From contig JAHJGO010000011.1 of assembly GCA_018824405.1 (NCBI GenBank), positions 357,783 to 421,782 on the forward strand: a DNA stretch of 64,000 bases. Reading direction: 5' to 3'. Below, in pieces: positions 1-9,072 of this stretch; within the stretch, counting starts at the first letter, position 1; the number at the start of each line of letters is the position of its first letter. Source of the stretch: Gammaproteobacteria bacterium (lineage in GTDB: Bacteria; Pseudomonadota; Gammaproteobacteria; Burkholderiales; Sulfuricellaceae). Below the pieces are notes generated by a model. That model ran no database searches. It saw only the letters and a list, made by a program, of their open reading frames with translations, and was not told where the DNA came from. The position numbers were made by a program, and so were the translations under genes.

Positions 1-26
1 ATGCCAGTTTCAATCGAATTTTTTCC

Positions 27-644
27 ATGGCCCTCCTTCAACACGCGCAGTTTTATATTTCTGCTCATGATTTGTCCGATCTGCCGCCTCCGTTCGGCCG
101 CGAGGTGGCTTTTGCCGGTCGCTCCAATTCGGGCAAGTCGAGCGCTATCAACACGCTGTCCAATCGCAACCGGCTTGCATTTGTCAGCAAAACGCCGGGT
201 CGAACGCAGTTGATCAATTTTTTCAGCCTGGGAGAGGAGCGTTATCTGGTCGACCTGCCGGGCTATGGTTATGCCAAGGTGCCAGAAAAACTCAGGCTGC
301 ACTGGCGTTCCGTTCTGAGTGCCTATTTGCAAACCCGGTCTTCATTGTGTGGCTTGGTGCTCATCATGGATGCGCGCCGGCCCATGACAGATCTGGACCT
401 CCAGATGCTGGAGTGGTTTAAGCCTACGGGTAAACCTGTGCATGTGCTGCTGACCAAGTCAGACAAGTTGAGCCGCCAGCAGGCAACTTCCACACTGCGC
501 GTGGTGGAAAAAGATCTGCAGGCCGTTTATCCGGGCGCCAGCGTGCAACTGTTTTCCAGTCCCAAGCACCAGGGCATGGAAGAGGCGGAGCGAGTGATAG
601 GTAAGTGGCTCGAGCCTTCCCCGGAAGTATCGTCTCTGGCATAA
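27..644 (+). CDS. engB: Ribosome-biogenesis GTPase EngB/YsxC
   Basis: This 205-residue protein is a single-domain TrmE-Era-EngA-YsxC GTPase that helps assemble the 50S subunit in the cytoplasm. The P-loop GRSNSGKS lies at about residues 31-38, the G3 motif DLPGYGYA at about 77-84, and the G4 motif TKSD near 147. The length is normal for the family. The ATG at 27 gives the usual start 20-30 residues before the P-loop, but no strong Shine-Dalgarno is visible, and only 26 bases precede it in the window. It ends just before a hairpin that better suits the converging trpB-like gene. Confidence 0.95.
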   Translation: MALLQHAQFYISAHDLSDLPPPFGREVAFAGRSNSGKSSAINTLSNRNRLAFVSKTPGRTQLINFFSLGEERYLVDLPGYGYAKVPEKLRLHWRSVLSAYLQTRSSLCGLVLIMDARRPMTDLDLQMLEWFKPTGKPVHVLLTKSDKLSRQQATSTLRVVEKDLQAVYPGASVQLFSSPKHQGMEEAERVIGKWLEPSPEVSSLA

Positions 645-681
645 ATAAAAAGCCCCCAGCTAAAGGGGAAAAGCTGGGGGC
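641..681 (-). terminator. Rho-independent terminator of the trpB-like gene
   Basis: GCCCCCAGCT (652-661) and AGCTGGGGGC (672-681) form a perfect 10-bp stem with a 10-base loop. On the minus strand the stem is followed by TTTTTATTTAT, so it terminates the trpB-like transcript. On the plus strand the hairpin after engB has no U-run. A second small hairpin (706-711 with 723-728) lies between it and the end of the minus-strand gene. The rest of 645-811 shows nothing else. Confidence 0.8.
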
Positions 682-811
682 ACAGGCCTTAAAAGGATTA
701 AGGCACCCGCTCAGGGAGGAGAAGCGGGAGACGAACTGAATCGTCTGCTAATTCAGAGTAGACAGATCAAAAATTAGTTCCCGCTAATATTAAAATTTCC
801 ATCGCTCCAGC

Positions 812-2164
812 TCACCCCACCTTGGGCAGGCGATCCAGAGCGGCCTTGATGGCCTCCTCGGGATAGGCAAAATCCTCGAGCTTGCCGCTAAAATAGCTGT
901 CGTAGGCTCCCATATCAAAATGGCCGTGCCCCGAAAGATTGAAGAACAACGTCTTGGCCTCGCCCGACTCCTTGCAGCGCAACGCCTCGTCGATACAGGC
1001 GGCGATGGCGTGGTTGGATTCGGGTGCGGGAATGATGCCCTCGGAACGGGCAAAGGTAACGCCGGCCTGGAACGTGGAGAGTTGGTGCACTGCCACGGCT
1101 TCGACCAGCTTTTCGTGATAAAGCTGTGACACCAGCGCCGAATCGCCATGGTAGCGCAGGCCGCCAGCGTGGATGCCGGGCGGCATGAAATCGTGGCCAA
1201 GGGTGTACATCAGCGTCATTGGCGTCAGTTTGGCGGTGTCGCCGAAGTCATAGGCATAATGGCCGCGCGTCAGGGTCGGGCAGGAGGTGGGCTCAACCGC
1301 TACCAGACGCACGTTCTTGCCTGCCGCCTTGTCTGCAAGGAAGGGGAAAGCCACGCCACCGAAATTGGAGCCGCCACCGCAAGGGGCGAAAATCATGTCC
1401 GGATAGTCGCCGACTTTTTCAAACTGCTTTTTCGCTTCCAGGCCGATCACGGTCTGGTGCAGCAACACGTGGTTCAACACCGAGCCCAGAGCGTAGTTGG
1501 TATCGCCGCGCGATGCAGCGTCTTCCACGGCTTCAGAAATTGCCAGGCCGAGCGAGCCCTGGTTATTTGGGTCTTCTGCCAGTGCCGCACGTCCGGAATT
1601 GGTTTCCATGCTTGGGCTGGCGAACACTTCTGCACCCCAGGTCTGCATCATGGAACGGCGATAGGGCTTCTGGCCGTAGCTCACCTTGACCATGTACACC
1701 CGCACTTCCAGACCGAACATCTGGCCGGCCAGCGCCATCGAGCAACCCCATTGCCCGGCGCCGGTTTCAGTGGCGATGCGCTTGATGCCGGCTTCCTTGT
1801 TGTAATAGGCTTGGGCGATAGCAGTGTTGGGCTTGTGCGAACCCGCCGGAGAAACACCTTCATACTTGTAGTAAATCTTGGCCGGGGTGCCGAGCGCCGC
1901 TTCCAGGCGGTGGGCGCGGAACATGGGCGAAGGACGCCACAATTGGTAAATCTCGCGTACTTTTTCAGGAATCTCGATCCAGCGCTGGGCAGACATTTCC
2001 TGTTCGATCAGGCTCATCGGGAAGATGGCGGTCAGGGCTTCCGGACCGATCGGCTTGCCGTCGGGCCCTAGCGGCGGTGCCGGTGGGTTGGGCATATCGG
2101 CGACGACGTTGTACCAGTGTGTGGGGATTTCTGATTCGTCCAGCAGGATCTTGGTTTGCGACAT
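812..2164 (-). CDS. TrpB2-type tryptophan synthase beta-like protein (PLP enzyme)
   Basis: A 450-residue fold-type II PLP enzyme that would join indole and serine to tryptophan. The Schiff-base lysine is in GSHKPN (Lys111), and a glycine-rich phosphate-binding loop CGGGSNFGG follows. The N-terminus ([12 protein letters not shown], then PPLGPDGKP) and the length are those of the TrpB2 subfamily, which is longer than canonical TrpB (about 400) and is usually not encoded beside trpA. No trpA is nearby. A longer frame runs to 2233, but AAGGAG sits 8 bases before the ATG at 2164, so that start is preferred. TrpB2 activity without TrpA is known for some members; the role here is inferred. Confidence 0.9.
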   Translation of the reverse strand: MSQTKILLDESEIPTHWYNVVADMPNPPAPPLGPDGKPIGPEALTAIFPMSLIEQEMSAQRWIEIPEKVREIYQLWRPSPMFRAHRLEAALGTPAKIYYKYEGVSPAGSHKPNTAIAQAYYNKEAGIKRIATETGAGQWGCSMALAGQMFGLEVRVYMVKVSYGQKPYRRSMMQTWGAEVFASPSMETNSGRAALAEDPNNQGSLGLAISEAVEDAASRGDTNYALGSVLNHVLLHQTVIGLEAKKQFEKVGDYPDMIFAPCGGGSNFGGVAFPFLADKAAGKNVRLVAVEPTSCPTLTRGHYAYDFGDTAKLTPMTLMYTLGHDFMPPGIHAGGLRYHGDSALVSQLYHEKLVEAVAVHQLSTFQAGVTFARSEGIIPAPESNHAIAACIDEALRCKESGEAKTLFFNLSGHGHFDMGAYDSYFSGKLEDFAYPEEAIKAALDRLPKVG

Positions 2165-2226
2165 GGTTTGAGCTCCTTTTTTTTGTGGTGAATTATGTGA
2201 AACATCATAGCCTGATTGATTTTTTA

Positions 2227-2256
2227 CTGCCAAGGCTTTGACAACTCGGCTATAAT
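2227..2256 (+). promoter_or_regulatory. Sigma-70-like promoter of fbp
   Basis: A perfect -10 TATAAT (2251-2256) is preceded at an 18-base spacing by CTGCCA (2227-2232), a 4/6 match to the -35. The start point would fall near 2263, about 30 bases before fbp. It lies in the 128-base divergent gap between the trpB-like gene and fbp. Confidence 0.5.
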
Positions 2257-2292
2257 TTAGAATTCGTTTATATTCTTAACTTAGGACAGAAC

Positions 2293-3300
2293 ATGCATAA
2301 CGGCACCACCATCACCCAGTTCATTATCGAGGAACAGCGCCACATTCAGGGCGCCAGCGGTGACTTCACTTCGCTTTTGAACGACATCATTACCGCGATC
2401 AAGGTGATTTCCAATGTCGTAAACAAGGGTGCGCTGATTGGCGTGATGGGTTCGGCCGGCTCGGAAAACGTGCAGGGCGAGACGCAGAAGGAACTGGACG
2501 TCATCACCAACGAAATCTTCATCAAGTCCAACGAGTGGGCCGGTCACCTGGCTGCCATGGCGTCGGAAGAAATGGATGATGTTTATCCGATTCCCGGGCA
2601 ATACCCGCGCGGCAAATATCTGCTGGTATTCGATCCGCTGGATGGCTCCAGCAATGTGGACGTAAATATTTCTGTCGGCACAATTTTCTCCATTCTGCGT
2701 TGCCCCGGCGAGTGCGCCACGCACCCTTCCGCCCAGGCTTTCCTGCAGCCCGGCGTGCAGCAGGTCTGCGCCGGTTATGCGCTGTACGGCTCATCCACCA
2801 TGCTGGTATTGACCAGCGGCCATGGCGTGAACGGCTTCACCCTGGATCGCGATATCGGCGAATTTATCCTCACCCACCCCAACATGACCATCCCGGCAGA
2901 TACGAAAGAATTCGCCATCAACGCTTCCAACCAGCGTTTCTGGGAGCCGCCAGTGCAGCGTTATGTGGAAGAAGCCCTGGCTGGCAAGACCGGCCCGCGC
3001 GGCAAGGATTTCAATATGCGCTGGGTGGCCTCGATGGTGGCGGAAGTACATCGCATCCTGATGCGCGGCGGCATTTTCATGTACCCCAAAGACACCAAGG
3101 ACCCTGCCAAGGCCGGAAAACTGCGCCTGCTGTACGAAGCCAACCCGATGTCCTTCATCGTCGAGCAGGCAGGCGGGGCTTCCAGCACCGGTCGCGAGCG
3201 CATCCTCGATGTTCAGCCGGATGGTTTGCACCAGCGCGTGCCTGTGATCCTGGGTTCGAAGAACGAAGTGGAAACGGTAATTTCCTACCACAAGGTCTGA
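2293..3300 (+). CDS. fbp: Fructose-1,6-bisphosphatase class I
   Basis: This 335-residue enzyme hydrolyses fructose 1,6-bisphosphate to fructose 6-phosphate and phosphate, for gluconeogenesis or the Calvin cycle. The metal and substrate motif FDPLDGSSN is at about residues 114-122, and the C-terminal [17 protein letters not shown] motif is intact, as is the N-terminal ITQFIIEEQ start typical of the class. AGGA precedes the ATG. It is a monocistronic unit: a promoter lies upstream and a terminator-like hairpin downstream. No Calvin-cycle partner is in the window, so an autotrophic role cannot be decided here. Confidence 0.96.
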   Translation: MHNGTTITQFIIEEQRHIQGASGDFTSLLNDIITAIKVISNVVNKGALIGVMGSAGSENVQGETQKELDVITNEIFIKSNEWAGHLAAMASEEMDDVYPIPGQYPRGKYLLVFDPLDGSSNVDVNISVGTIFSILRCPGECATHPSAQAFLQPGVQQVCAGYALYGSSTMLVLTSGHGVNGFTLDRDIGEFILTHPNMTIPADTKEFAINASNQRFWEPPVQRYVEEALAGKTGPRGKDFNMRWVASMVAEVHRILMRGGIFMYPKDTKDPAKAGKLRLLYEANPMSFIVEQAGGASSTGRERILDVQPDGLHQRVPVILGSKNEVETVISYHKV

Positions 3301-3385
3301 ATCACGCTCTGGCCTTGAACGGGGCCAGGGTGACATCCCGCGCCGCGGTGTGATTTACGCTTTCGGTGCGATGGTGCCGCCAACA

Positions 3386-3425
3386 AAAATGCCGCTTGCC
3401 TTTCTCACGGGGCCAGCGGCATTTT
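3386..3425 (+). terminator. Hairpin after fbp, probable terminator
   Basis: AAAATGCCGCT (3386-3396) pairs perfectly with AGCGGCATTTT (3415-3425) around an 18-base loop; the U-run is short (TTTT then CC). A second hairpin (3307-3314 with 3323-3330) directly follows the fbp stop codon. Together they separate fbp from yqgE. Confidence 0.55.
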
Positions 3426-3467
3426 CCATGGATCATGGATGCTGGCGAATATGCCATAATATCGTCC

Positions 3468-4028
3468 ATGCAAAGCGTCGATCTCACCCACCATTTCCTC
3501 ATCGCCATGCCGGCGATGACAGACCCCTATTTCGCCAAGACCCTGACCTATATCTGCGAGCACAACGAACGCGGAGCGTTGGGCGTGGTGCTCAACCGCA
3601 AGATCGACCTTGATTTCAAGGCGTTGTTCGAACAGATCAATATCCCGCTAGATGCAGCAGAACTGGCTGGAATGCCGATTCACTACGGTGGACCGGTGCA
3701 GATGGATCGCGGTTTTGTGCTGCATCAGCCGGAAGGGGAATGGCAGTCGAGCCTTGCCATAGCAGAAGGCATTGCGCTGACCACCTCTAAGGATATTCTT
3801 GAAGCCGTGGGGCGTGGCGAAGGACCGGATAAGCTGTTTGTGACGCTGGGCTATGCAGGCTGGGATGCGGGTCAGCTTGAGCATGAGCTGGGGCAAAACG
3901 CATGGCTGACTGTGCCGGCAACGCCGCAGCTCATTTTTGACGAGCCAACCGAAACGCGTCTGGCTGCTGCGATGAATTTGCTGGGTGTTGATTTTGCCTC
4001 TCTGGCGGATGAAGCGGGTCATGCCTGA
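3468..4028 (+). CDS. YqgE/AlgH family protein (DUF179)
   Basis: A 186-residue member of the UPF0301/AlgH family. The conserved start ([12 protein letters not shown], then [14 protein letters not shown]) and the core NRKI...PIHYGGPV match the family. The frame is open further upstream, but the ATG at 3468 gives the normal family N-terminus; no clear ribosome-binding site is seen. It lies next to ruvX, as in many proteobacteria (yqgE-yqgF). Its molecular function is not established; AlgH was named as an alginate regulator in Pseudomonas. Confidence 0.93.
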   Translation: MQSVDLTHHFLIAMPAMTDPYFAKTLTYICEHNERGALGVVLNRKIDLDFKALFEQINIPLDAAELAGMPIHYGGPVQMDRGFVLHQPEGEWQSSLAIAEGIALTTSKDILEAVGRGEGPDKLFVTLGYAGWDAGQLEHELGQNAWLTVPATPQLIFDEPTETRLAAAMNLLGVDFASLADEAGHA

Positions 4029-4044
4029 AATGGTAATGAGTGAC

Positions 4045-4120
4045 GGGGAATGGGTGATGGGTGGGATTGGACGATGAGCGAGGGTTCTTCTCATCACCCA
4101 TCACCCATCACCCATTCCCC
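4045..4120. repeat. Heptad-repeat hairpin element at the ruvX start
   Basis: A perfect 19-bp inverted repeat (4045-4063 with 4102-4120) is built of 7-bp units of the form CCCATCA or, reversed, TGATGGG, with an extra unit at 4095-4101. It starts 17 bases after the yqgE stop codon and runs into the 5' end of ruvX, where it encodes a histidine/proline-rich segment (HHPSPITHSP). The same unit type occurs inside bioF. Confidence 0.85.
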
Positions 4121-4550
4121 GAAGCAAAGCACCACCGTGCTGGGTTTCGATTTCGGCCTCAAGCGCATCGGCGTGGCCGTGGGCGACCGGATGATCGGGG
4201 TGGCCCATCCCTTGCAGACTATCCATGGCGAAAGCAACGATCAGCGTTTTTCCGTTATTGAAACGCTGATCAAGGAATGGCAACCTGGCCTGCTGGTGGT
4301 GGGCCAGCCATTTCATATCGACGGCGGCGAGCATGACATGACCCTGCGCTGCCGGCGCTTTTCGCGCCAGCTCGAAGGTCGTTTCAACCTGCCGGTGGTG
4401 TTGGTCGATGAGCGTTTCAGCTCAAGTGCTGCGAGCCAGGATCTGCGCGAGGCCGGCATTACCGGCCGGCGCCAGAAGGAGATGCTGGATCAGGTCGCCG
4501 CGCAGCAAATTTTGCAGTCCTATCTGGATAATTCTGGAAGCGGAAATTAG
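4074..4550 (+). CDS. ruvX: Holliday-junction resolvase-like/pre-16S rRNA nuclease YqgF
   Basis: An RNase H-fold protein of the YqgF/RuvX family, linked to processing of the 5' end of 16S rRNA. The first catalytic strand is in LGFDFGLKRIGVAVGD, and the second acidic motif is VDERFSS. The start is uncertain. The ATG at 4074 has GGGA 7 bases upstream and gives 158 residues; another in-frame ATG is at 4050, and a GTG at about 4138 would begin directly at LGFDFG. With the first two starts the N-terminal extension is encoded by the hairpin repeat, so part of the reading frame start is probably derived from it. pyrR follows after 34 bases. Confidence 0.9.
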   Translation: MSEGSSHHPSPITHSPKQSTTVLGFDFGLKRIGVAVGDRMIGVAHPLQTIHGESNDQRFSVIETLIKEWQPGLLVVGQPFHIDGGEHDMTLRCRRFSRQLEGRFNLPVVLVDERFSSSAASQDLREAGITGRRQKEMLDQVAAQQILQSYLDNSGSGN

Positions 4551-4584
4551 CCGCTCCCTAATGAGAGTTACAGGAAAAAAATCT

Positions 4585-5085
4585 ATGCAATTACCTGACG
4601 CCGAGAAACTGGCGCAAGCCATGACGCAGCAAATCGAGCCTCTTCTGGGTGAAAACAGCGTGCTGGTGGGCATGCACACCGGCGGCGTCTGGCTGGCGGA
4701 GAAAATCCATGCCCTGCTGGGTCGGGAAATACCGCTGGGCACGCTCGACGTTTCCTTTTATCGCGATGATTTCAGTCAGTCCGGCCTGCACGCAGAAGTG
4801 GCGCCCTCGGATATTCCCTTTGATGTCACGGGGCGCGACATCATCCTGGTGGATGACGTGCTCTACACCGGGCGCAGCGTGCGTGCCGCAATGAATGAGC
4901 TGTTCGATTACGGTCGACCGGCAAGTATCATCCTGGCGGTGCTGGTGGATCGCGGCGGGCGCGAATTGCCGATCGCGGCCCAGGTGACAGGAGCAGTACT
5001 GGAGCTGGCGCCAGACCAGAATATCCAGTTGAATCGCGATCCGCAGGGGCAGCTAGCGCTCAGCCTGCGTCAAACAACCGTCTGA
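4585..5085 (+). CDS. pyrR: Bifunctional pyr operon regulator/uracil phosphoribosyltransferase PyrR
   Basis: A 166-residue type I phosphoribosyltransferase-fold protein. The PRPP-binding motif VDDVLYTGRSVRAA (residues about 90-103) is complete. It heads pyrR-pyrB-pyrC', 12 bases before pyrB. In Gram-positives PyrR attenuates pyr transcripts by binding RNA; in proteobacteria its role in this place is less clear. The ATG at 4585 is preceded by AGGA at good spacing; the frame is open upstream, including an ATG at 4561 that lacks a ribosome-binding site. No clear attenuator hairpin was found between ruvX and pyrR. Confidence 0.93.
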   Translation: MQLPDAEKLAQAMTQQIEPLLGENSVLVGMHTGGVWLAEKIHALLGREIPLGTLDVSFYRDDFSQSGLHAEVAPSDIPFDVTGRDIILVDDVLYTGRSVRAAMNELFDYGRPASIILAVLVDRGGRELPIAAQVTGAVLELAPDQNIQLNRDPQGQLALSLRQTTV

Positions 5086-5097
5086 CGGAGTCGTTCC

Positions 5098-6063
5098 ATG
5101 GCTTTTCTGAGTCGTAATCCACAGCTGAACCAGCACGGCGAATTGCAGCATTTGCTCACGATCGAGGGTCTGAATGCGGGGATGCTGCGGCATATTCTCG
5201 ATACGGCGGAATCCTTCGTCAGCGTATCGGAACGGGAAGTCAAAAAAATCCCGCTGCTGCGCGGAAAATCGATTTTCAACCTGTTTTTCGAACCCAGCAC
5301 GCGCACCCGAACCACCTTCGAAATCGCCGCCAAGCGGCTATCCGCCGACGTGATCAATCTCAATATCAATGCCTCGTCCCAGTCCAAGGGCGAAACCGTG
5401 CTGGATACCGTGGACAATCTTGCTGCGATGCAGGCCGACATGTTCATCGTGCGTCATGCCCAGTCGGGGGCGGCGCATTTTATTGCGGGCCATGTTTCAC
5501 CCCACATTCATGTCGTCAATGCCGGCGACGGTCGCCATGCTCACCCCACCCAGGGCTTGCTGGATATGTACACCATTCGGCACTTCAAGCAGGAGTTCCA
5601 TAACCTGCGCGTGGCCATTGTGGGCGACGTGCTGCACTCGCGCGTGGCGCGCTCCCAGATTCATGCCCTCACCACGCTGGGCGTCCCGGAAGTGCGGGTG
5701 ATTGCGCCCAAGACCCTGCTGCCGGCCCAGGTCGAGCGCCTGGGCGTTCAGGTCTATCACGACATGGCGCAGGGCCTGAAAGACGTGGACGTGGTCATCA
5801 TGCTGCGCCTGCAGAACGAACGCATGCGCGGCGCCTTGCTGCCCTCGGCGCAGGAATATTTCAAATCCTACGGCCTGACCCAGGACAAGCTGGCGCTCGC
5901 CAAGCCCGACGCCATCGTGATGCATCCCGGGCCGATGAACCGTGGGGTGGAAATTGATTCCGACGTGGCCGATGGGACGCAGTCTGTGATTCTGCCCCAG
6001 GTGACTTTCGGCATCGCGGTGCGCATGGCGGTGATGAGTATTCTGGCAGGGAGCAAGCAATGA
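5098..6063 (+). CDS. pyrB: Aspartate carbamoyltransferase catalytic subunit
   Basis: This 321-residue enzyme makes N-carbamoyl-aspartate from carbamoyl phosphate and aspartate, the committed step of pyrimidine synthesis. The carbamoyl-phosphate motif STRTRTTFE is near residue 66, HPTQGLLD near 151 and HPGPMNRG near 277. It overlaps pyrC' by 4 bases (ATGA). No pyrI regulatory gene is present. The layout is that of the Pseudomonas-type class A enzyme, where PyrB assembles with an inactive dihydroorotase homologue, which the next gene appears to be. Confidence 0.97.
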   Translation: MAFLSRNPQLNQHGELQHLLTIEGLNAGMLRHILDTAESFVSVSEREVKKIPLLRGKSIFNLFFEPSTRTRTTFEIAAKRLSADVINLNINASSQSKGETVLDTVDNLAAMQADMFIVRHAQSGAAHFIAGHVSPHIHVVNAGDGRHAHPTQGLLDMYTIRHFKQEFHNLRVAIVGDVLHSRVARSQIHALTTLGVPEVRVIAPKTLLPAQVERLGVQVYHDMAQGLKDVDVVIMLRLQNERMRGALLPSAQEYFKSYGLTQDKLALAKPDAIVMHPGPMNRGVEIDSDVADGTQSVILPQVTFGIAVRMAVMSILAGSKQ

Positions 6064-7334
6064 AAATTCATATTCGTGGCGGTCGTCTGATCGACCCGAA
6101 AAACAAGATCGATGCGCATCAGGATATTTTTATTGCCGCCGGCAAGATATTGGCTATAGGCGAAGCTCCTGGTGATTTTCACGCTGCCCGGGTGATTGAC
6201 GCCAACGGGCTGGTAGTGTGTCCGGGCCTGATCGATCTGTCCGCGCGCCTGCGCGAGCCCGGCCTGGAATACATGGCCACCCTGGAATCGGAAATGCACG
6301 CAGCGGTGGCCGGTGGCGTCACCAGTCTGGTGTGTCCCCCCGACACCGATCCGCCACTGGACGAGCCGGGACTGGTGGAAATGCTCAGGCACCGCGCCAA
6401 GAATCTTCACCAGGCCCGCGTGTTTCCTCTCGGGGCATTGACGCAGAAGCTCGAAGGCCAGCGCCTCACGGAAATGGCGGAACTGCATGATGCCGGCTGC
6501 ATCGCCTTCTCGCAGGCGGACGCGCCGCTGACCGATTCCAATGTGTTGCTGCGCGCCATGCAGTACGCCTCGACTTTTGGTTTTACCGTGTGGCTGCGCC
6601 CGCAGGATTCCTTCCTCGCCCGCGATGGCGTGGCACATGACGGCGAAGTCGCTTCGCGTCTGGGTCTGGCAGGGATTCCTGCCTGCGCGGAAAGTATTGC
6701 GATTGCCAGAATCCTGCTGCTGATGAAGGAAGTGGGTGCCAAGGTGCACCTGTGCCGGCTTTCCACCCGGGATGGTGTGGACATGGTGCGCGAAGCCAAG
6801 CGCCAGGGCTTGCCGGTGACTTGCGATATCGGGGTGCATCATGCGCACCTTTCCGAAATGGACATCGGCTATTTCAATTCGAACTGCCATGTGATTCCGC
6901 CTTTCCGCAGTTTGCGTGACCGCGATGCTCTGCGTGAGGGCCTGAAGGATGGCACGATAGACGCAATCTGCTCGGACCACGCGCCGGTTGATGATGACGC
7001 CAAGCTCCTGCCTTTTGCCGAATCCGAAGCGGGGGTGACCGGACTTGAACTGCTGCTCCCGCTGACGCTGAAGTGGGCCAGTGAAATGGGGGTTGAACTG
7101 CCCGTGGCGATCGCCAGGCTGACGACTGAACCCGCGCGGGTTCTCGGGCTTAACAAGGGCGTACTGGCACCAGGCCTCAACGCCGACCTGTGCATTTTCA
7201 ATCCGGACGAGTATTGGAAAGTGACCCCGCGCGCATTGAAAAGCCAGGGCAATAACACCCCCTTCCAGAACACGGAACTTGCCGGTAAAGTCAGATACAC
7301 CCTCGTTGAGGGGCATGTGGTATACGAATCCTGA
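6060..7334 (+). CDS. pyrX: Non-catalytic dihydroorotase homologue (PyrC'/PyrX)
   Basis: A 424-residue amidohydrolase-fold protein translationally coupled to pyrB. In active dihydroorotases the first metal ligands form D-x-H-x-H-x-R-x-P-G. Here the site reads [10 protein letters not shown] (residues 59-68), so both histidines are gone (Ser61, Arg63). The later DHAP motif continues as VDDD instead of the usual His. It should therefore not bind the binuclear zinc site. In Pseudomonas an inactive PyrC' is needed to assemble dodecameric aspartate carbamoyltransferase; the same structural role is inferred here. An active pyrC must lie outside the window. Confidence 0.9.
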   Translation: MKIHIRGGRLIDPKNKIDAHQDIFIAAGKILAIGEAPGDFHAARVIDANGLVVCPGLIDLSARLREPGLEYMATLESEMHAAVAGGVTSLVCPPDTDPPLDEPGLVEMLRHRAKNLHQARVFPLGALTQKLEGQRLTEMAELHDAGCIAFSQADAPLTDSNVLLRAMQYASTFGFTVWLRPQDSFLARDGVAHDGEVASRLGLAGIPACAESIAIARILLLMKEVGAKVHLCRLSTRDGVDMVREAKRQGLPVTCDIGVHHAHLSEMDIGYFNSNCHVIPPFRSLRDRDALREGLKDGTIDAICSDHAPVDDDAKLLPFAESEAGVTGLELLLPLTLKWASEMGVELPVAIARLTTEPARVLGLNKGVLAPGLNADLCIFNPDEYWKVTPRALKSQGNNTPFQNTELAGKVRYTLVEGHVVYES

Positions 7335-7349
7335 AGTGGACGAAAGGGT

Positions 7350-7378
7350 CTTGAGTTTTTGCCACCAAGGCCCAATGT
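7350..7378 (+). promoter_or_regulatory. Sigma-32 heat-shock promoter of hsp20
   Basis: CTTGAG (7350-7355, 5/6 to CTTGAA) and CCCAATGT (7371-7378, 7/8 to CCCCATNT) are separated by 15 bases, within the sigma-32 spacing. It sits in the 95-base gap before hsp20. The matching sigma factor gene, rpoH, is at the other end of this window. Confidence 0.75.
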
Positions 7379-7429
7379 TAAAGAATGTCGTCGTAGCGTT
7401 TTTCTTTAATTTAATTAAGGAGATCCATC

Positions 7430-7873
7430 ATGGCAGATATTATTCGCAAAGACCCCTTCTCCCTTTCCCGCGTTGACCCTTTTAGCGACCTCGATGACCT
7501 GTTCAAGGGGTTTTTCGTCAGGCCCATGGCCTTCGAAGGCCAGACCCAGATGCAGATCAAGGTGGACGTCAAGGAAGACGACAAAACCTATACCATCCAC
7601 GCCGACATTCCCGGCGTGAAGAAGGAGGACATCCACGTCACCATCGACGGCAATCAGGTCGCCATCAGCGCCGAAGTGAAGAAGCAGAAGGAAGAGAAGG
7701 AAGGTGAGAAAGTGCTGCGTTCCGAGCGCTACTATGGCAAGGCGGCACGCAGTTTCACGCTGGGCCACGACGTGGATGAGGGCCAGGCGGAAGCCAGATA
7801 TGCAGATGGCGTACTCGAACTGAGCCTGCCCAAGAAAGTGGCAAACACCTCGAAAAAACTGACCATCAAGTAA
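7430..7873 (+). CDS. Small heat-shock protein, Hsp20/alpha-crystallin family
   Basis: This 147-residue holdase chaperone binds unfolding proteins in the cytoplasm. The alpha-crystallin domain spans about residues 40-135, with IPGVKKEDIHVTIDGN and the conserved GVLELSLPKK near its end. The N-terminal arm is short and phenylalanine-rich. AAGGAG stands 7 bases before the ATG. It is a single-gene unit with a sigma-32 promoter upstream and a strong terminator downstream, so heat-shock control is likely. Confidence 0.95.
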   Translation: MADIIRKDPFSLSRVDPFSDLDDLFKGFFVRPMAFEGQTQMQIKVDVKEDDKTYTIHADIPGVKKEDIHVTIDGNQVAISAEVKKQKEEKEGEKVLRSERYYGKAARSFTLGHDVDEGQAEARYADGVLELSLPKKVANTSKKLTIK

Positions 7874-7886
7874 TTTCCCTCCCTCA

Positions 7887-7920
7887 AATGAAAAGGCGGT
7901 CGGGGCCGCCTTTTCATTTT
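7887..7920. terminator. Bidirectional terminator between hsp20 and the OYE gene
   Basis: A perfect 13-bp stem, 7887-7899 with 7906-7918, has the six-base loop TCGGGG. The GC core is flanked by AAAA and TTTT, so it can end both hsp20 and the converging minus-strand reductase gene. Confidence 0.9.
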
Positions 7921-7938
7921 CTGGCGTAGCAATCCTGC

Positions 7939-9018
7939 TTATGCACTCAGGAAGGGATAGTCGGTATAGCCTTTTTCTTCACCGGTATAAAGCTTCTCAT
8001 AATCTGGGGCATTAAGTGAGGCGCCACGGCGGAAACGCTCGACCAGGTCCGGATTGGCCAGCAACAGGCGACCAAAGGCGATGGCATCGGCGGCGCCGGT
8101 TTTAATTGCCTCCTGTGCGCTCGCAAAGTTGTATTCATTGTTGCGGATCAGCTTGCCGCTGTAGATTGCGCGCAGGCTCTCGTAGTCGAATGGAATCCAC
8201 TGCTCTGCCGGAGCGCCCCCCATGCCCTGCAGCAGGTCGAGGAAGGCCAGCCCATAGCGGTTGAGCTGCTTCGTGACATACTCGAAAGTCTCCTGTGGAT
8301 GTTCGTCATGCAGGTCGTTGAACGGCGTGACGGGCGACAGGCGCACCCCGGCCCGGTCGCTGCCGATGGCGGCGCAGACGCCATCCAGAATTTCCAGCAG
8401 CAGGCGGGCGCGGTTCTCCTTGCCGCCGCCATAGGCGTCGGTGCGCTGATTGGTCGATGACCGCAGGAACTGGTCAATCAGGTAGCCGTTGCCAGCGTGA
8501 ATTTCAATGCCGTCAAAGCCAGCTTCCATGGCGTTTCTGGCAGCCTGCACATAGCTTGCGATCAGGCCGGGAATCTCGGTGGTTTCGAGCGCGCGGGGTG
8601 TCACATAGTCCTTCATCTCCCGCCCGGTGAAGACCTGCCCCGCCGGACGCAGCGCCGAGGGCGCCACCGGCGGCACACCCCCGGGCTGGAAGTCCGGGTG
8701 CGAGATACGTCCCACGTGCCAGAGCTGACACACAATCTTGCCGCCCGCAGCATGTACCGCCTGGGTGATTTTCTTCCAGCCGGCAATCTGTTCCGCTGTG
8801 TAAATCCCGGGAGTGCGCGGGTATCCATGGCCTTCTGGGCAGATTGGGGTGGCCTCGGTGATGATCAGGCCCGCCGAGGCGCGCTGGCGGTAATATTCCG
8901 CCATGAGATCGGTCGGCACGTTGCCTTCACCAGCCCGGCAGCGCGTCAGAGGGGACATCACGATACGGTTGGCCAGTTCGATGGCGCCGAGGCGCAGAGG
9001 GGCAAATAGATCTGTCAT
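7939..9018 (-). CDS. Old Yellow Enzyme family alkene reductase (NemA-like)
   Basis: A 359-residue FMN-dependent TIM-barrel reductase of alpha,beta-unsaturated carbonyls and related electrophiles. The substrate-binding pair is seen in EIHAGNGYLIDQFL (His and Asn, followed by the proton-donor Tyr), then STNQRTDAYGG. GGAG lies 8 bases before the ATG. It is followed divergently by nothing shared: pirin is on the same strand 54 bases upstream, so the two may be co-transcribed as a stress or electrophile-response pair. The physiological substrate cannot be told from the sequence. Confidence 0.92.
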   Translation of the reverse strand: MTDLFAPLRLGAIELANRIVMSPLTRCRAGEGNVPTDLMAEYYRQRASAGLIITEATPICPEGHGYPRTPGIYTAEQIAGWKKITQAVHAAGGKIVCQLWHVGRISHPDFQPGGVPPVAPSALRPAGQVFTGREMKDYVTPRALETTEIPGLIASYVQAARNAMEAGFDGIEIHAGNGYLIDQFLRSSTNQRTDAYGGGKENRARLLLEILDGVCAAIGSDRAGVRLSPVTPFNDLHDEHPQETFEYVTKQLNRYGLAFLDLLQGMGGAPAEQWIPFDYESLRAIYSGKLIRNNEYNFASAQEAIKTGAADAIAFGRLLLANPDLVERFRRGASLNAPDYEKLYTGEEKGYTDYPFLSA

Positions 9019-9072
9019 GTTTTGTCTCCATCAATTAATGTGGTTTTGAGCCGCCTGCGGTCACGAGCATGG

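Noticed and set aside
1148-2071. A 307-codon open frame on the plus strand
   Set aside because: Antisense to the trpB-like gene, without a ribosome-binding site or family likeness.
2238-2256. TTGACA followed by TATAAT upstream of fbp
   Set aside because: The spacing is only 7 bases, too short for a sigma-70 pair; the -10 was paired with CTGCCA at 18 bases instead.
5868-7316. A 482-codon open frame on the minus strand
   Set aside because: Antisense shadow of pyrB and pyrC'; composition is histidine/glutamine/arginine-rich as expected from a reverse frame.
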